In this document: positions 44,271 through 53,460 of the stretch, one piece after another
How the letters are laid out: each line of letters opens with the position of its first letter
Position numbering within the stretch: position 1 is the stretch's first letter
Source of the DNA: Streptomyces sp. FIT100
GTDB taxonomy: Bacteria; Actinomycetota; Actinomycetes; Streptomycetales; Streptomycetaceae
Length of the DNA stretch: 64,000 bases
Reading direction: 5' to 3'
Assembly (NCBI RefSeq): GCF_024584805.1
Contig: NZ_CP075715.1
Location: 2,158,001 to 2,222,000, forward strand
Notes under the pieces: model-generated
The model's input: only the letters and a program-made list of their open reading frames with translations
Databases searched by the model: none
What the model was told of the DNA's origin: nothing
Translations under genes and position numbers: made by a program

Positions 44271-45533
44271 GTGGCCGGGGGGGTGGGGTCCGTGCTGGCG
44301 AGACGTACGGTGCTGGGGGCCGCGGTGGTGGCGCTGCTGACCGCCTGCGGGGCCGAGGAAGGCCCGCCGGGCGACGCCGCGCGCATCGACGGACAGCTCG
44401 TGGCACGGCTGCGGGAGGGCGACGCCGAAGCCGTGGCACAGGCCGTGAACGCCTTCGGCTTCGACCTGCTCAAGGAGGCCGACGGATCGCGGCTCCGCAA
44501 CACCGTGACCTCCCCGGTGTCGGTCGCGGTGCTCCTCGCGATGGTCCTCGCCGGGGCCGACGGCGACACCGCGCGCGACATGGCCCGCACCCTGCACCTC
44601 CCGCATGCGCGCGACGTGCGCTCGGGCGCCCTGCTGCGGATGCTGGCGGACACCGACGACGTGACGCTCTCCGTGGCGAACGCCCTGTGGGCCGCGCACG
44701 GCACACCGCTGCGGAAGGACTACCTCGACTTCGTCACCGGCGCGTTCGGTGCGACGGCGAAGGAAGCCGATCTGGCGGCGCAGCGCACGGCCGACGAGAT
44801 CGACCGGTGGGCGAGCGACAACACCGAAGGGCGCATCCCGGCGATCGCCCGCGACCTGGGGCTTCCCTCCGCGGACACGGCGCTCGTCCTGCTCAACGCG
44901 GTCTACTTCCTGGGCACCTGGACCGTCCGTTTCGACGCGGAGGCCACCCGGCAGGAGCCGTTCACGCTCGCCGACGGCCGCACCGCCACCGTCCCGATGA
45001 TGAGCCTGCGCGAGGAGCGGCTCGGGTACGCCGAGCGCGACGGCTACACCATGCTGCGCCTGCCCTACGGCAAGGAGCGGCGGTACGGGATGGAGGTACT
45101 GCTCCCCTCCCCCGGCTCCGGCCTCGGCGCGCTCCTCGACCGGCTCGACGCGGCCGAATGGGCGGCCGGCGTGACCGCACTCCGCGAGGAGAAGGTGCAC
45201 GAACTGGCGCTCCCGCGCTTCGAACTCACCTGGTCCCTGGAGCTCAACGACGCCCTGGACCGGCTCGGCATGGGCGCGGCGTTCGGCCCGGAGGCCGACT
45301 TCTCCCGGATGTCGCCGACGGCCGCCTCGCTGAGCAAGGTGGTGCACAAGACGCACATCCGGGTGGACGAGAACGGCACGGAGGCCGCCTCGGTGACCGG
45401 CGGCGCGATGAAGTCGTCCTTGCCGCTGCACCCGATCGTGTTCCGCGCCGACCGGCCGTTCGCGTTCACCGTCTCGGACCGCCGGACCGGAGCCGTCCTC
45501 TTCCTTGGGACGGTCACCGACCCCCGGGGCTGA
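44271..45533 (+). CDS. Serpin-family lipoprotein
   Basis: 420 residues. A lipoprotein signal (RRTVLGAAVVALLTAC, lipobox LTAC) anchors it outside the membrane. The serpin body is clear: SPVSVAVLLAMVLAGADGDT, DTALVLLNAVYFLGTWTVRF, the hinge of the reactive loop DENGTEAASVTGGAMKSS, and the closing HPIVFRADRPFAFTVSDRR. The small-residue hinge (GTEAAS) suggests an inhibitory serpin that traps serine or cysteine proteases. The exact P1 residue is uncertain, probably Lys or Ser in AMKSSL. GGGAGG precedes the GTG at 44271. The 3' end overlaps the DUF397 gene by 20 bp. Confidence 0.9.
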   Translation: MAGGVGSVLARRTVLGAAVVALLTACGAEEGPPGDAARIDGQLVARLREGDAEAVAQAVNAFGFDLLKEADGSRLRNTVTSPVSVAVLLAMVLAGADGDTARDMARTLHLPHARDVRSGALLRMLADTDDVTLSVANALWAAHGTPLRKDYLDFVTGAFGATAKEADLAAQRTADEIDRWASDNTEGRIPAIARDLGLPSADTALVLLNAVYFLGTWTVRFDAEATRQEPFTLADGRTATVPMMSLREERLGYAERDGYTMLRLPYGKERRYGMEVLLPSPGSGLGALLDRLDAAEWAAGVTALREEKVHELALPRFELTWSLELNDALDRLGMGAAFGPEADFSRMSPTAASLSKVVHKTHIRVDENGTEAASVTGGAMKSSLPLHPIVFRADRPFAFTVSDRRTGAVLFLGTVTDPRG

Positions 45534-45804
45534 CGGCTCCTTCGGCCGCCGCCGCGACGAACGCCGCGAAGGCGGCGGGCGCGACGGCGAAGACGGGGCC
45601 TTCGGGGCACTTGGAGTCGCGGACGGCGACGCGGTGGGGGTGGGGGGCGACTTCGACGCACTCGCCGCCGGTGGTGCCGCTGTACGACGACTTGCGCCAG
45701 GCGGCGGCGCCGAGCGGTGCGCATTCGACGCAGTCGCCGCCCGTAGTTCCGCTGTAGCTGGACTTACGCCACGTCGCGCCCGTCAGGTCCTGGATCGTGC
45801 CCAT
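45514..45804 (-). CDS. DUF397 protein with an internally duplicated motif
   Basis: 96 residues. The DUF397 motif WRKSSYSGTTGGDCVECAP occurs at residues 12-30 and again, as WRKSSYSGTTGGECVEVAP, at about 36-54. The usual single-copy proteins are about 60-70 residues. The end reads VAVRDSKCPEGPVFAVAPA, a family signature. DUF397 proteins are small partners encoded beside XRE-DUF5753 regulators (the BldB/WhiJ-type systems of Streptomyces). That pairing holds here: the gene overlaps the 3' end of the XRE gene by 41 bp, with GGAGGAACGCT before its ATG. Confidence 0.88.
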   Translation of the reverse strand: MGTIQDLTGATWRKSSYSGTTGGDCVECAPLGAAAWRKSSYSGTTGGECVEVAPHPHRVAVRDSKCPEGPVFAVAPAAFAAFVAAAAEGAVSPGGR

Positions 45805-46612
45805 AGCGTTCCTCCATTACGCGAGCGATCAGCGCTGCCGACTCCCTGGTGGAGAGCGCCTCGGCCCGGAGGCGAGCGTAACCGACGGAACGCTCCCTGA
45901 TCACTTGCGGGTTGGCGGTCATGTGTCCGGTGTCGTAGCTCTCGGTGTAGAAGAGGTCTGGATTGCTGTCGAACCTCAGCAGGTTGAACGACCCGAGCAT
46001 CCCCGTGTGCTGGCCGGTCGAGAAGGGCAACACCTGGATCTGCACCCACGAGCGGTCCAGAAAGCTCAACATATGTGCGAGTTGACTCCGCATCACCTCG
46101 CGGCTGCCGACCACGCGGTGCAGCACCGCTTCGTCCATGACCACCCACAGCACCGGCGGGTTCTCACGTGCCAGGATGCGCTGGCGGTCCATGCGCGCTG
46201 CCACGAGCTCATCGGCCTCGTCCGGACGGTCGACGTTCAGCAGCGCCCGTGCTTACTCCTCCGTCTGCAAGAGTCCGTAGACCAACTGCACCTGGAAGGT
46301 GGAGATGTACGTCGCCGTCGCCTCCATCTCCGCGTACGCCTGGAACCAGCTCGGCAGCTGGCTCCGCAGCACCAGCCCCACCAGCCGCGAGAACACCCCG
46401 CCCGTCCCCAGCGCCGCGTCCACCCGCTCGCTGAAGTCGCGGGTCGGCACCTTCCTCGCCGTCTCGATCTGGCCGACCAGCGATCCCGTACAGAAGACAC
46501 AACTGCCGAGCTCGCCCTGGGTGAGCCCGGCGTCCTCTCTCAGGCGACGGAGTTCGGAGCCGAAGTAGTCCAGCGGCGAGGCGCTGGGATCGAGGTCGCG
46601 GATGTGGGCCAC
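45764..46612 (-). pseudogene. XRE-DUF5753 regulator interrupted by an in-frame TAA
   Basis: The frame would encode 282 residues: an XRE HTH (ELRRLREDAGLTQGELGS, GSLVGQIETARKVPTRDF) and the DUF5753 sensor (SWFQAYAEMEATATYISTFQ, then RILARENPPVLWVVMDEA and VLPFSTGQHTGMLGSFNLL). After LLQTEE an in-frame TAA at 46253-46255 stands where relatives have Tyr (EYARALL); the frame then continues open to the normal end. One base change (TAC or TAT to TAA) explains it. Either the regulator is dead, works as an HTH fragment of 119 residues, or the base is an error. The partner DUF397 gene is intact. Confidence 0.85.
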
Positions 46613-46676
46613 GAGGCGGTCACCCCCAGTTTCTTGGTCTGTGGCCGAGCGTAATCAAGACGTCGCACACAGGTGA

Positions 46677-47450
<774 letters not shown>

Positions 47451-47473
47451 GCGAGGCCGACTAGCATCGCGTC

Positions 47474-48334
47474 GTGCCGACGAACGTGACGACAGTGCCG
47501 TACGACCGGATCAGACCGCTCGCCGTTGCCGCTGCCGCGGCCCTGGCGGCCTGCCTCGCCGGATGCGCCCAGGCCCCGCAGCCGGCCGACTCCGCCAAGG
47601 GGCAGTCCACTGCCACCACCCCCCGCACGACAGCGACCGCCGCACCGCCCGCGAGCGCTCTCCCCCTCGCCGGGAAGACCGTCGTCGTCGACCCCGGCCA
47701 CAACGCGGGCAACTTCCGCCACACCCGCGAGATCAACGCACTCGTGGACATCGGAACCGACCGCAAGGAATGCGACACCACGGGCACGGCCACCGACGAC
47801 GGTTACCGCGAGGCCGATTTCACCCTCGATGTCTCACACCGTCTTCGCACCCTGCTGGAGAAGCAGGGCGCGACCGTCCGCTTCACCCAGGACGGCGACC
47901 GCCCGTACGGCCCGTGCGTGGACGAGCGCGCCCGTATCGGCAACAGGGCTGCGGCCGACGCCGTCGTCTCCGTCCATGCGGATGGTTCGGGGGCGGGGAA
48001 CCGCGGATTCCATGTGATCCTCCCCGCCCTGGTGAAGGACGGCGCCGCCGACACGGCGAAGATCACCGGCCCGTCGCGCGAACTCGGCAAGCACATCGCC
48101 GGGTCGTTCGCCACCGCCACGGGCAGCCCGCGCTCCAACTACGTGGGCGACGGCACCGGGTTGGACGTGCGCGGTGACCTCGGCGGTCTCAACCTGTCCA
48201 CCGTTCCCAAGGTGTTCATCGAGTGCGGGAACATGCGGGACACGAAGGACGCGGCGCGGCTGAAGAGCCCGCAGTGGCGCCAGAAGGCGGCGAGCGGGAT
48301 CGCCGACGGCATCACCACCTACCTGCTGGGGTAG
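47474..48334 (+). CDS. N-acetylmuramoyl-L-alanine amidase (Amidase_3), lipoprotein
   Basis: 286 residues. It has a lipoprotein signal (PLAVAAAAALAACLAGC) and a Thr/Ala linker. The zinc amidase is next: VVVDPGHNAGN (first His ligand), YREADFTLDVSHRLRTLLEK (Glu ligand), DAVVSVHADGSG (second His) and STVPKVFIECGNMRDTKDA (catalytic Glu). It cleaves the amide bond between N-acetylmuramic acid and the stem peptide in cell-wall turnover. The GTG at 47474 is used, as it opens the signal peptide. Confidence 0.92.
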   Translation: MPTNVTTVPYDRIRPLAVAAAAALAACLAGCAQAPQPADSAKGQSTATTPRTTATAAPPASALPLAGKTVVVDPGHNAGNFRHTREINALVDIGTDRKECDTTGTATDDGYREADFTLDVSHRLRTLLEKQGATVRFTQDGDRPYGPCVDERARIGNRAAADAVVSVHADGSGAGNRGFHVILPALVKDGAADTAKITGPSRELGKHIAGSFATATGSPRSNYVGDGTGLDVRGDLGGLNLSTVPKVFIECGNMRDTKDAARLKSPQWRQKAASGIADGITTYLLG

Positions 48335-48415
48335 TTGCGTCAGGCGCTAGATTTGTTCGCCGACCGGCGGCACTGACGACCGCGCCGACGCGACGCAACG
48401 ACTAAGGACCTTCAC

Positions 48416-49267
48416 GTGAACATCCGCTCCCTCACTCGAGGCGATGGCGTGGTGATCGGAGCAGCGGTACTGCTGTTCATCGCCTCCTTCCTCGACGTCA
48501 TCTCGTACGACGCCGAGGTCCCCCTCGAGCCCCCGAGCGCCTGGGCCACCCTCGGGAACGCGCTCGGCGTCTACATGGTCGGGGTGATCGGCGCGGCGCT
48601 CATCGTCATCGCCCGTGGTCTGCCGCAGCCGCGCAGGATCGCCGGGATCGACCTCGGCCAGTTCGGTGTCGCCGCCGCGATCATCACGTTCTGGAACTTC
48701 TTCTGGACGATCGTCGACCTCGGGGAAGGTGTGAGCGCCGGCGCGGGCCTGATCCTCGGTCTGATCTCCTCGCTGATCCTCGCTGCCGCGGCCGTCGCCA
48801 CGCCGCTGGTCCCCGCGCTCAAGGGTGCGCTCCTGCCGGCTCCGCGTCCGCAGTCGCCACAGCCGTACGGGATGCAGCCGGGCCAGCCGGGGCAGCCGGG
48901 GGCCGGTTACGGGTACCCGGGCGCCCAGCAGCAGCCGTACGGGATGCAGCAGCACGGCCAGCACGGTCAGCCCAGCCAGCCCGGGCAGCCGCAGCCGTAC
49001 GGTGTCCAGCCGCAGCACGGTCAGCCGGGGCCCCAGCAGGGCGTCCCGGCGGCCGGACCGGCGGGCGCCGACTTCGCGCCGTTCTGGTTCGCGGTGCCGG
49101 TGGCCCGTCCGCTGTACGCGGAGGACGGCTCGCCGACCCCGGTCGCCGAGCTGGCGCCCGGCACCTGGTACCTCGCGGTCGAGCAGCGCGGCCCCGGCCT
49201 GGTGGCCCAGACGCAGGACGGCCGGCGCGGTGTCCTCCAGGACACGTCCGGGATCCAGCGCGGCTGA
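48416..49267 (+). CDS. DUF5336-like membrane protein with Gln/Pro/Gly-rich tail
   Basis: 283 residues. Four hydrophobic helices occupy the first 145 residues (VIGAAVLLFIASFLDVISY; GVYMVGVIGAALIVIARGL; FGVAAAIITFWNFFWTIVDL; GLILGLISSLILAAAAV). Next is a low-complexity region rich in PYGMQ and QPGQPG units, like the mycobacterial 34-kDa antigen family. The end is a compact segment beginning FAPFWFAVPVARPLY, which resembles a TIM-barrel-free 'SH3-like' tail (GTWYLAVEQRGPGLVA). The function is unknown. The GTG at 48416 is the first start in the frame. Confidence 0.75.
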   Translation: MNIRSLTRGDGVVIGAAVLLFIASFLDVISYDAEVPLEPPSAWATLGNALGVYMVGVIGAALIVIARGLPQPRRIAGIDLGQFGVAAAIITFWNFFWTIVDLGEGVSAGAGLILGLISSLILAAAAVATPLVPALKGALLPAPRPQSPQPYGMQPGQPGQPGAGYGYPGAQQQPYGMQQHGQHGQPSQPGQPQPYGVQPQHGQPGPQQGVPAAGPAGADFAPFWFAVPVARPLYAEDGSPTPVAELAPGTWYLAVEQRGPGLVAQTQDGRRGVLQDTSGIQRG

Positions 49268-49346
49268 TCACCCGGCCTCCGGCTCCACGGCCCCTCGCCC
49301 TTCCGGGCGGGGGGCCGTTGTCGTACAGTCGCCCCGCGGCAGTGAA

Positions 49347-49361
49347 CTGACGGCTCGTCAG
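49347..49361. promoter_or_regulatory. Palindrome CTGAC-n5-GTCAG at the LLM oxidoreductase promoter
   Basis: CTGACGGCTCGTCAG, 6-bp arms, ends 13 bp before the LLM ATG and just upstream of its AAAGGAG. It matches the palindromes near the beta-oxidation operons, suggesting shared control. Confidence 0.55.
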
Positions 49362-49374
49362 AAAGGAGCGGGGG

Positions 49375-50385
49375 ATGCGGCTGGGACTCGCACTCGGCTA
49401 CTGGGGGCGCGGCCCGAACCCCGCCCATCTCGACCTCGCCCGCGAGGCCGAGCGCCTCGGCTACGACTCCGTGTGGACCGCCGAAGCCTGGGGCTCCGAC
49501 GCCTTCACTCCGCTGACCTGGATCGCCGCCCACACCTCCCGTATCCGCCTGGGCACGGCCGTGGCCCAGATGGCCGCCCGCACGCCGACCGCCACCGCGA
49601 TGCACGCGCTCACGCTCGACCACCTGTCCGGCGGCCGGATGCTCCTCGGACTCGGCCTCTCCGGACCGCAGGTGGTGGAGGGCTGGTACGGCCGCCCGTT
49701 CCCGAAGAGCCCGCTGACCGCCACCCGCGAGTACGTCGACGTGATCCGCCAGGTCCTGCGCCGCGAGGCGCCGGTCGAGCTCGCGGGCCGCTTCCACGCG
49801 CACCCGTACGCCGGCGACGACGGCACCGGTCTCGGCAAGCCGCTCAAGCCGATCACCCATCCGCTCCGCGCCGGCCTCCCCGTCCTGCTCGGTGCGGAGG
49901 GGCCGAAGAACATCGCCCAGACGACCCGGATCGCCGACGGCTGGCTGCCGCTGTACTGGTCCCCGTTCCGTACGGACGTCTACCAGGCATCGCTGGAGGG
50001 GGTCCCCGAGAGCTTCGTGATCGCGCCGATGGCGCGGGCCGCCGTCTGCGACGATGTCGCCGAGGGGCTGCTGCCGGTCAAGGCGATGCTCGGCTTCTAC
50101 ATCGGCGGCATGGGCCACGCCGCCCGCAACTTCCACGCCGATCTGATGGCACGGATGGGCTACGAGGACGCAGCCCGCCGCATCCAGGGGCTGTTCGCCG
50201 AGGGCCGCCGCGAGGAGGCGGTCCTGGCCGTCCCGGACGCCTTCGCCGACGAGATCTCGCTCGTCGGCCCGCGCGAACGGATCGCGGAGCGGCTGGAGTT
50301 GTGGCGCAAGGGGCCGGTGACGGACCTTCTGGTGACGGCGCCCGACCCGCACACCCTGCGCGTGCTGGCGGAGCTGAACGGCTAG
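49375..50385 (+). CDS. LLM-class (F420-dependent type) flavin oxidoreductase
   Basis: 336 residues, a luciferase-like TIM barrel. Signatures: LGLALGYWGRGPNPAHLDLA, REAERLGYDSVWTAEAWGSD, RIRLGTAVAQMAARTPTATA and GGRMLLGLGLSGPQVVEGWY. The actinobacterial group with this start usually uses coenzyme F420 and acts on alcohols, ketones or acyl-CoA-linked compounds. AAAGGAG precedes the ATG. A CTGAC-type palindrome shared with the beta-oxidation operons suggests it belongs to that programme. Its TAG stop is formed by the left end of the MITE at 50383. Confidence 0.9.
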   Translation: MRLGLALGYWGRGPNPAHLDLAREAERLGYDSVWTAEAWGSDAFTPLTWIAAHTSRIRLGTAVAQMAARTPTATAMHALTLDHLSGGRMLLGLGLSGPQVVEGWYGRPFPKSPLTATREYVDVIRQVLRREAPVELAGRFHAHPYAGDDGTGLGKPLKPITHPLRAGLPVLLGAEGPKNIAQTTRIADGWLPLYWSPFRTDVYQASLEGVPESFVIAPMARAAVCDDVAEGLLPVKAMLGFYIGGMGHAARNFHADLMARMGYEDAARRIQGLFAEGRREEAVLAVPDAFADEISLVGPRERIAERLELWRKGPVTDLLVTAPDPHTLRVLAELNG

Positions 50386-50546
50386 GGGGTGTCCGGTGGA
50401 TCAGGCTGGATCAGGGAGCGGCGTCATGTGGCTTCGGATCCAAGGCGGAGGAAGGAGACAACGCGGAGCGTTGGCGACCGACGACAACGCGGGAGACGGA
50501 GTCGCAGGGCGTCGCGAGCCCAGCCCGATCCACCGGACACCCCCTA
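50383..50546. mobile_element. MITE family A, complete copy with terminal inverted repeats
   Basis: 164 bp with perfect 20-bp inverted ends (TAGGGGGTGTCCGGTGGATC and its complement); beyond these, 5 more bases match with one mismatch. TA at each outer edge fits a TA target duplication as made by IS630/mariner-type transposases. It has no coding capacity. The left TA-G forms the stop codon of the LLM gene. A remnant of the same family is at 6508-6551. Confidence 0.75.
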
Positions 50547-50551
50547 GCGCT

Positions 50552-50708
50552 ATGACCGGAAAGGTTCGCCGGGTCGCTTGCTCGCGATGTCCGTTGCGGT
50601 GCACCGCAAGGCGGAGGATCGCCCTCGCACCGGGCGTACTCGGGCGACCCCGACAACGCCGCGAGGCACCGTTCCGGGCGTCGCGCGCCGGTGAATCCTT
50701 CCGGTCAC
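50552..50708. repeat. MITE-like inverted-repeat element, family B, copy 2
   Basis: About 157 bp with ends ATGACCGGAAAGG and CCTTCCGGTCAC, related along its length to the copy at 286-446. It starts 5 bp after family A ends, so the two elements sit in tandem in the same spacer. Confidence 0.6.
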
Positions 50709-50775
50709 GGCGCCCGCACGGATCGCCCCTAACCTGCCACCGCGGTCCTGCGGTGGCAGGAGCGCGGCGCGCGGG

Positions 50776-51312
50776 CTATCCGCCGCCGAGCTGGGACGTG
50801 GACGGCACCTTCTCCTTGACCTCGGCGCCCGCGGTCTTGCCGGCGCCCTTGACCTGGTTGATGACGTCCTCGAAGGCCCCGACGTCGGCGTCGCTCGCCT
50901 GGCCCTTGCGGAGCTTGGTGCCGAGGTCCTTCAGCGCGTCGATCCCCGCGGTGAGCGGCGCGACCGCCTTGGAGAGCAGCGGGTCGCCCTTGGCGTTGTT
51001 CGACGCCGCCTTGAGCCTGTTGTACGCGAACGCGCCGGCGAGGCCCGCCTTCACGAGGGCGAGCTTGCGGCCGTCCGCGCCTTCCTTGAACTTGCCCGCG
51101 CGATAGGGCTTGATGATCCACTGGTACGTCGCACCGGCCGCGAGACCTGCGTTGGCCACGAACCGGGTCTTGGCGAACTTCTGCGCTTCCTCCGTGCTGG
51201 TCGGTGTCGCCCCACCGCCCGCTTCGTCACTGCCCCCGCACGCGGGGACGGTGAAGAGCAGCGCGCAGCAGAGCAGCAGCGCCATGGCCGTGCGGCGTAT
51301 CGGAGTGGGCAT
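50776..51312 (-). CDS. Small lipoprotein of unknown function
   Basis: 178 residues. The lipoprotein signal is PIRRTAMALLLCCALLFTV followed by the lipobox VPAC. The mature part is helical and rich in Lys/Ala (ALVKAGLAGAFAYNRLKAAS, VAPLTAGIDALKDLGTKLRK, FEDVINQVKGAGKTAG), with a short Gly-rich end. No catalytic motif is seen. GGGAGG lies before the ATG at 51312. It is a single gene, flanked downstream by the MITE pair and upstream by a short tandem duplication of CCTGCCGGGCTCGCGTGATC at 51359-51402. Confidence 0.75.
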   Translation of the reverse strand: MPTPIRRTAMALLLCCALLFTVPACGGSDEAGGGATPTSTEEAQKFAKTRFVANAGLAAGATYQWIIKPYRAGKFKEGADGRKLALVKAGLAGAFAYNRLKAASNNAKGDPLLSKAVAPLTAGIDALKDLGTKLRKGQASDADVGAFEDVINQVKGAGKTAGAEVKEKVPSTSQLGGG

Positions 51313-51543
51313 GGCAGACCTCCCTGACCTCCCGAGACCTGGGGTCTGTCGGTCGGATCCTGCCGGGCTCGCGTGATCCACCTGCCGGGCTCGCGTGATC
51401 CAGGCGACAGGCCCCAAGCGCCAGCGTCTCCCGGGGGATGGTGTTGCGCCACTCGGGTGATCGAACAGGCGTACGAGAGGGGTAGGCCGGGGCGCCGCCC
51501 CGGGACCCCGGGCCCCGACCGCCGGCAGGGCGGTCGCCCGCCC
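51313..51543. other. Spacer with a 22-bp tandem duplication
   Basis: The 231-bp gap holds no gene. CCTGCCGGGCTCGCGTGATC plus CA occurs twice in tandem (51359-51380 and 51381-51402). Confidence 0.7.
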
Positions 51544-52617
51544 CTACCCGCAGCAGCTCGGGTCCAGCCCCCGCGGCAGGCGCTCGCCGCCGAAGACCGC
51601 CGTCGTCGCCTCGTCGCCGCCGAGGGCCGCCACGGCCAGCAGCAGGGAGCCGGCCGTCCACGTCGTCAACTCCTCGGGCCAGACGGCCCGGTTGCCCTCG
51701 AAGACGTATCCCGTCCAGTACATACCGCCGTCGGCGCGCAGGTGGTGGATGGACTGGAGTATCTCCAGCGCGCGGTCGGACTCGCCCATCGCCCAGAGCG
51801 CGAGGGCGAGTTCGCAGCTCTCGCCGCCCGTCACCCACGGGTTCGGCAGCACGCACCGCACGCCGAGGCCGGGGACCACGAAGTCGTCCCAGCGGTCCTC
51901 GATGCGGGCCTTCGCCTCCGCGCCCGTCAGCGCGCCGCCGAGCACGGGGTAGTACCAGTCCATCGAGTAGCGGGACTTGTCGAGGAACCGCTCGGGGTGG
52001 CGGCGGATCGCGTGGGCGAGCGCGCCGGTCGCCAGCTCCCAGTCGGGCTGGGGCTCCTCGCGTTCGTCGGCGATGGCGAGGGCGCAGCGCAGGGCGTGGT
52101 GGACGGAGGAACTGCCGGTCAGCAGCGCGTCGGTGACGGCGGTGCCGTCGCTCTCGCGCTTCCAGCCGATCTGGCCGCCGGGCTGCTGGAGCCGCAGCAC
52201 GAACTCGACGGCGGCGCGGACCGTCGGCCACATCCGGTCGAGGAAGCCGTCGTCTCCGGTGGCGAGGTAGTGGTGCCAGACGCCGACGGCCACGTACGCG
52301 CAGAAGTTGGTCTCGCGGCCGTGGTCGGTCGGCTCGTCGGCGTTGCCGTCGTGGTACGCGGCGTACCAGGAGCCGTCGGTGAGCTGGTGCCCGGCGAGCC
52401 ACTCGTAGGCCCGGGCGGCGGCGGCGTGTTCGCCCGCCGCGTCCAGGGCCATGGCGGCCTCGGTGTGGTCCCAGGGGTCGAGGTGGTGCCCGCGGAACCA
52501 GGGGATCGCGCCGTCCTCGCGCTGGACGGCGAGGACCCCGGCGACCGTCTCGGCGGCCTGCTCGGCGGTGAGGACCCCGGGCAGGACGAGGTGCTCGGTG
52601 CGCCCGGGTGAGGTCAC
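51544..52617 (-). CDS. Prenyltransferase/squalene-cyclase-like (alpha/alpha barrel) protein
   Basis: 357 residues with repeated QW-like/alpha-alpha segments: DGAIPWFRGHHLDPWDHTEA, WLAGHQLTDGSWYAAYHDG, FVLRLQQPGGQIGWKRESDG and HHLRADGGMYWTGYVFEGN. These resemble the barrel of terpene cyclases and prenyltransferase beta subunits, but the cyclase DxDD and prenyltransferase zinc ligands are not obvious, so a catalytic role is unproved. The GTG start overlaps the methyltransferase stop by 4 bp (GTGA). It is the last gene of a glycosyltransferase-methyltransferase-barrel operon divergent from the KstR-like regulator. Confidence 0.8.
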   Translation of the reverse strand: MTSPGRTEHLVLPGVLTAEQAAETVAGVLAVQREDGAIPWFRGHHLDPWDHTEAAMALDAAGEHAAAARAYEWLAGHQLTDGSWYAAYHDGNADEPTDHGRETNFCAYVAVGVWHHYLATGDDGFLDRMWPTVRAAVEFVLRLQQPGGQIGWKRESDGTAVTDALLTGSSSVHHALRCALAIADEREEPQPDWELATGALAHAIRRHPERFLDKSRYSMDWYYPVLGGALTGAEAKARIEDRWDDFVVPGLGVRCVLPNPWVTGGESCELALALWAMGESDRALEILQSIHHLRADGGMYWTGYVFEGNRAVWPEELTTWTAGSLLLAVAALGGDEATTAVFGGERLPRGLDPSCCG

Positions 52618-53345
52618 GCGCCCACCTTCGGCGTGTGCGGCTTGGTCGCGTAGGCCACGAAGCTCTTGCCGATCAGCGGGTTCAGCGCCTGCTCGGTGAC
52701 GCGCGTCGCGAGCGGTTTCTTCATGATGTCCCAGACCAGCAGCTTGTGGTACGCGCGCACCGGCAGCGCCTTGTCGTTGTCGACGCCGAACGCGCACTTC
52801 AGCCACCAGTAGGGCGAGTGCAGCGCGTGCGCGTGGTGCGTGCCGTACGGCTTGAGGCCGGCCTCGCGCATCTTCCCGAGCAGTTCGTCGGCCTTGTAGA
52901 TGCGGATGTGGCCGCCCTCGACCTCGTGGTACGCGTCCGAGAGCGCCCAGCAGATCTTCTCGGGGCCGTAGCGCGGCACGGTGACGGCGATCCGCCCGCC
53001 GGGCCTGAGCACGCGGACCATCTCGGCGAGTACGCCCTTGTCGTCCGGGATGTGCTCCATCACCTCGGAGATGATGACGACGTCGAACGACTCGTCGGGG
53101 AAGGGCAGGTTGAGGGCGTCGCCCTCCATCGCGGTGGCGGTGGCACCCTCCGGGGCCTCCCCCGCCTCCTTCATCGCCGCGAACCACTTGGCGACCTCGC
53201 GGATCTCGTCCCCGTTCCGGTCGAGCGCGACGACCTGCGCGCCGCGCCGGTAGCACTCGAACGCGTGGCGTCCCGCGCCACAGCCGAGGTCCAGCACGCG
53301 GTCGCCCGGCGCCAGCGGGAAGCGGGAGAAGTCGACGGTCAGCAC
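52614..53345 (-). CDS. Class I SAM-dependent methyltransferase (Methyltransf_11 type)
   Basis: 243 residues. SAM motifs: RVLDLGCGAGRHAFECYRRG (motif I), VVALDRNGDEIREVAKWFAA (motif II), MEGDALNLPFPDESFDVVII then SEVMEHIPDDKGVLAEMVRV and LRPGGRIAVTVPRYGPEKIC. This is the UbiE/Methyltransf_11 layout. The acceptor is unknown, but coupling to a glycosyltransferase and an alpha/alpha-barrel protein suggests a glycolipid or isoprenoid-type product. The GTG at 53345 has GGAAGGG upstream. Its stop overlaps the next gene's start. Confidence 0.9.
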   Translation of the reverse strand: MLTVDFSRFPLAPGDRVLDLGCGAGRHAFECYRRGAQVVALDRNGDEIREVAKWFAAMKEAGEAPEGATATAMEGDALNLPFPDESFDVVIISEVMEHIPDDKGVLAEMVRVLRPGGRIAVTVPRYGPEKICWALSDAYHEVEGGHIRIYKADELLGKMREAGLKPYGTHHAHALHSPYWWLKCAFGVDNDKALPVRAYHKLLVWDIMKKPLATRVTEQALNPLIGKSFVAYATKPHTPKVGA

Positions 53346-53460
53346 GGGCCCGGCCCTTCCGAATGGTGAACGGCGCCCTTGCCTCGCAGGGCGCGCCTTG
53401 CTGTGGTTGCGGACCCTCGGTCCGTATGTCCGGACACGGCACGGTCCGCGGCGCCCGGCG

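Noticed and set aside
42047..45757. A very long open frame (over 1200 codons) on the plus strand across the acyl-CoA dehydrogenase region
   Set aside because: It is antisense to a clear two-domain acyl-CoA dehydrogenase; the open frame arises from GC-rich codon bias, and its protein is low-complexity without domains.
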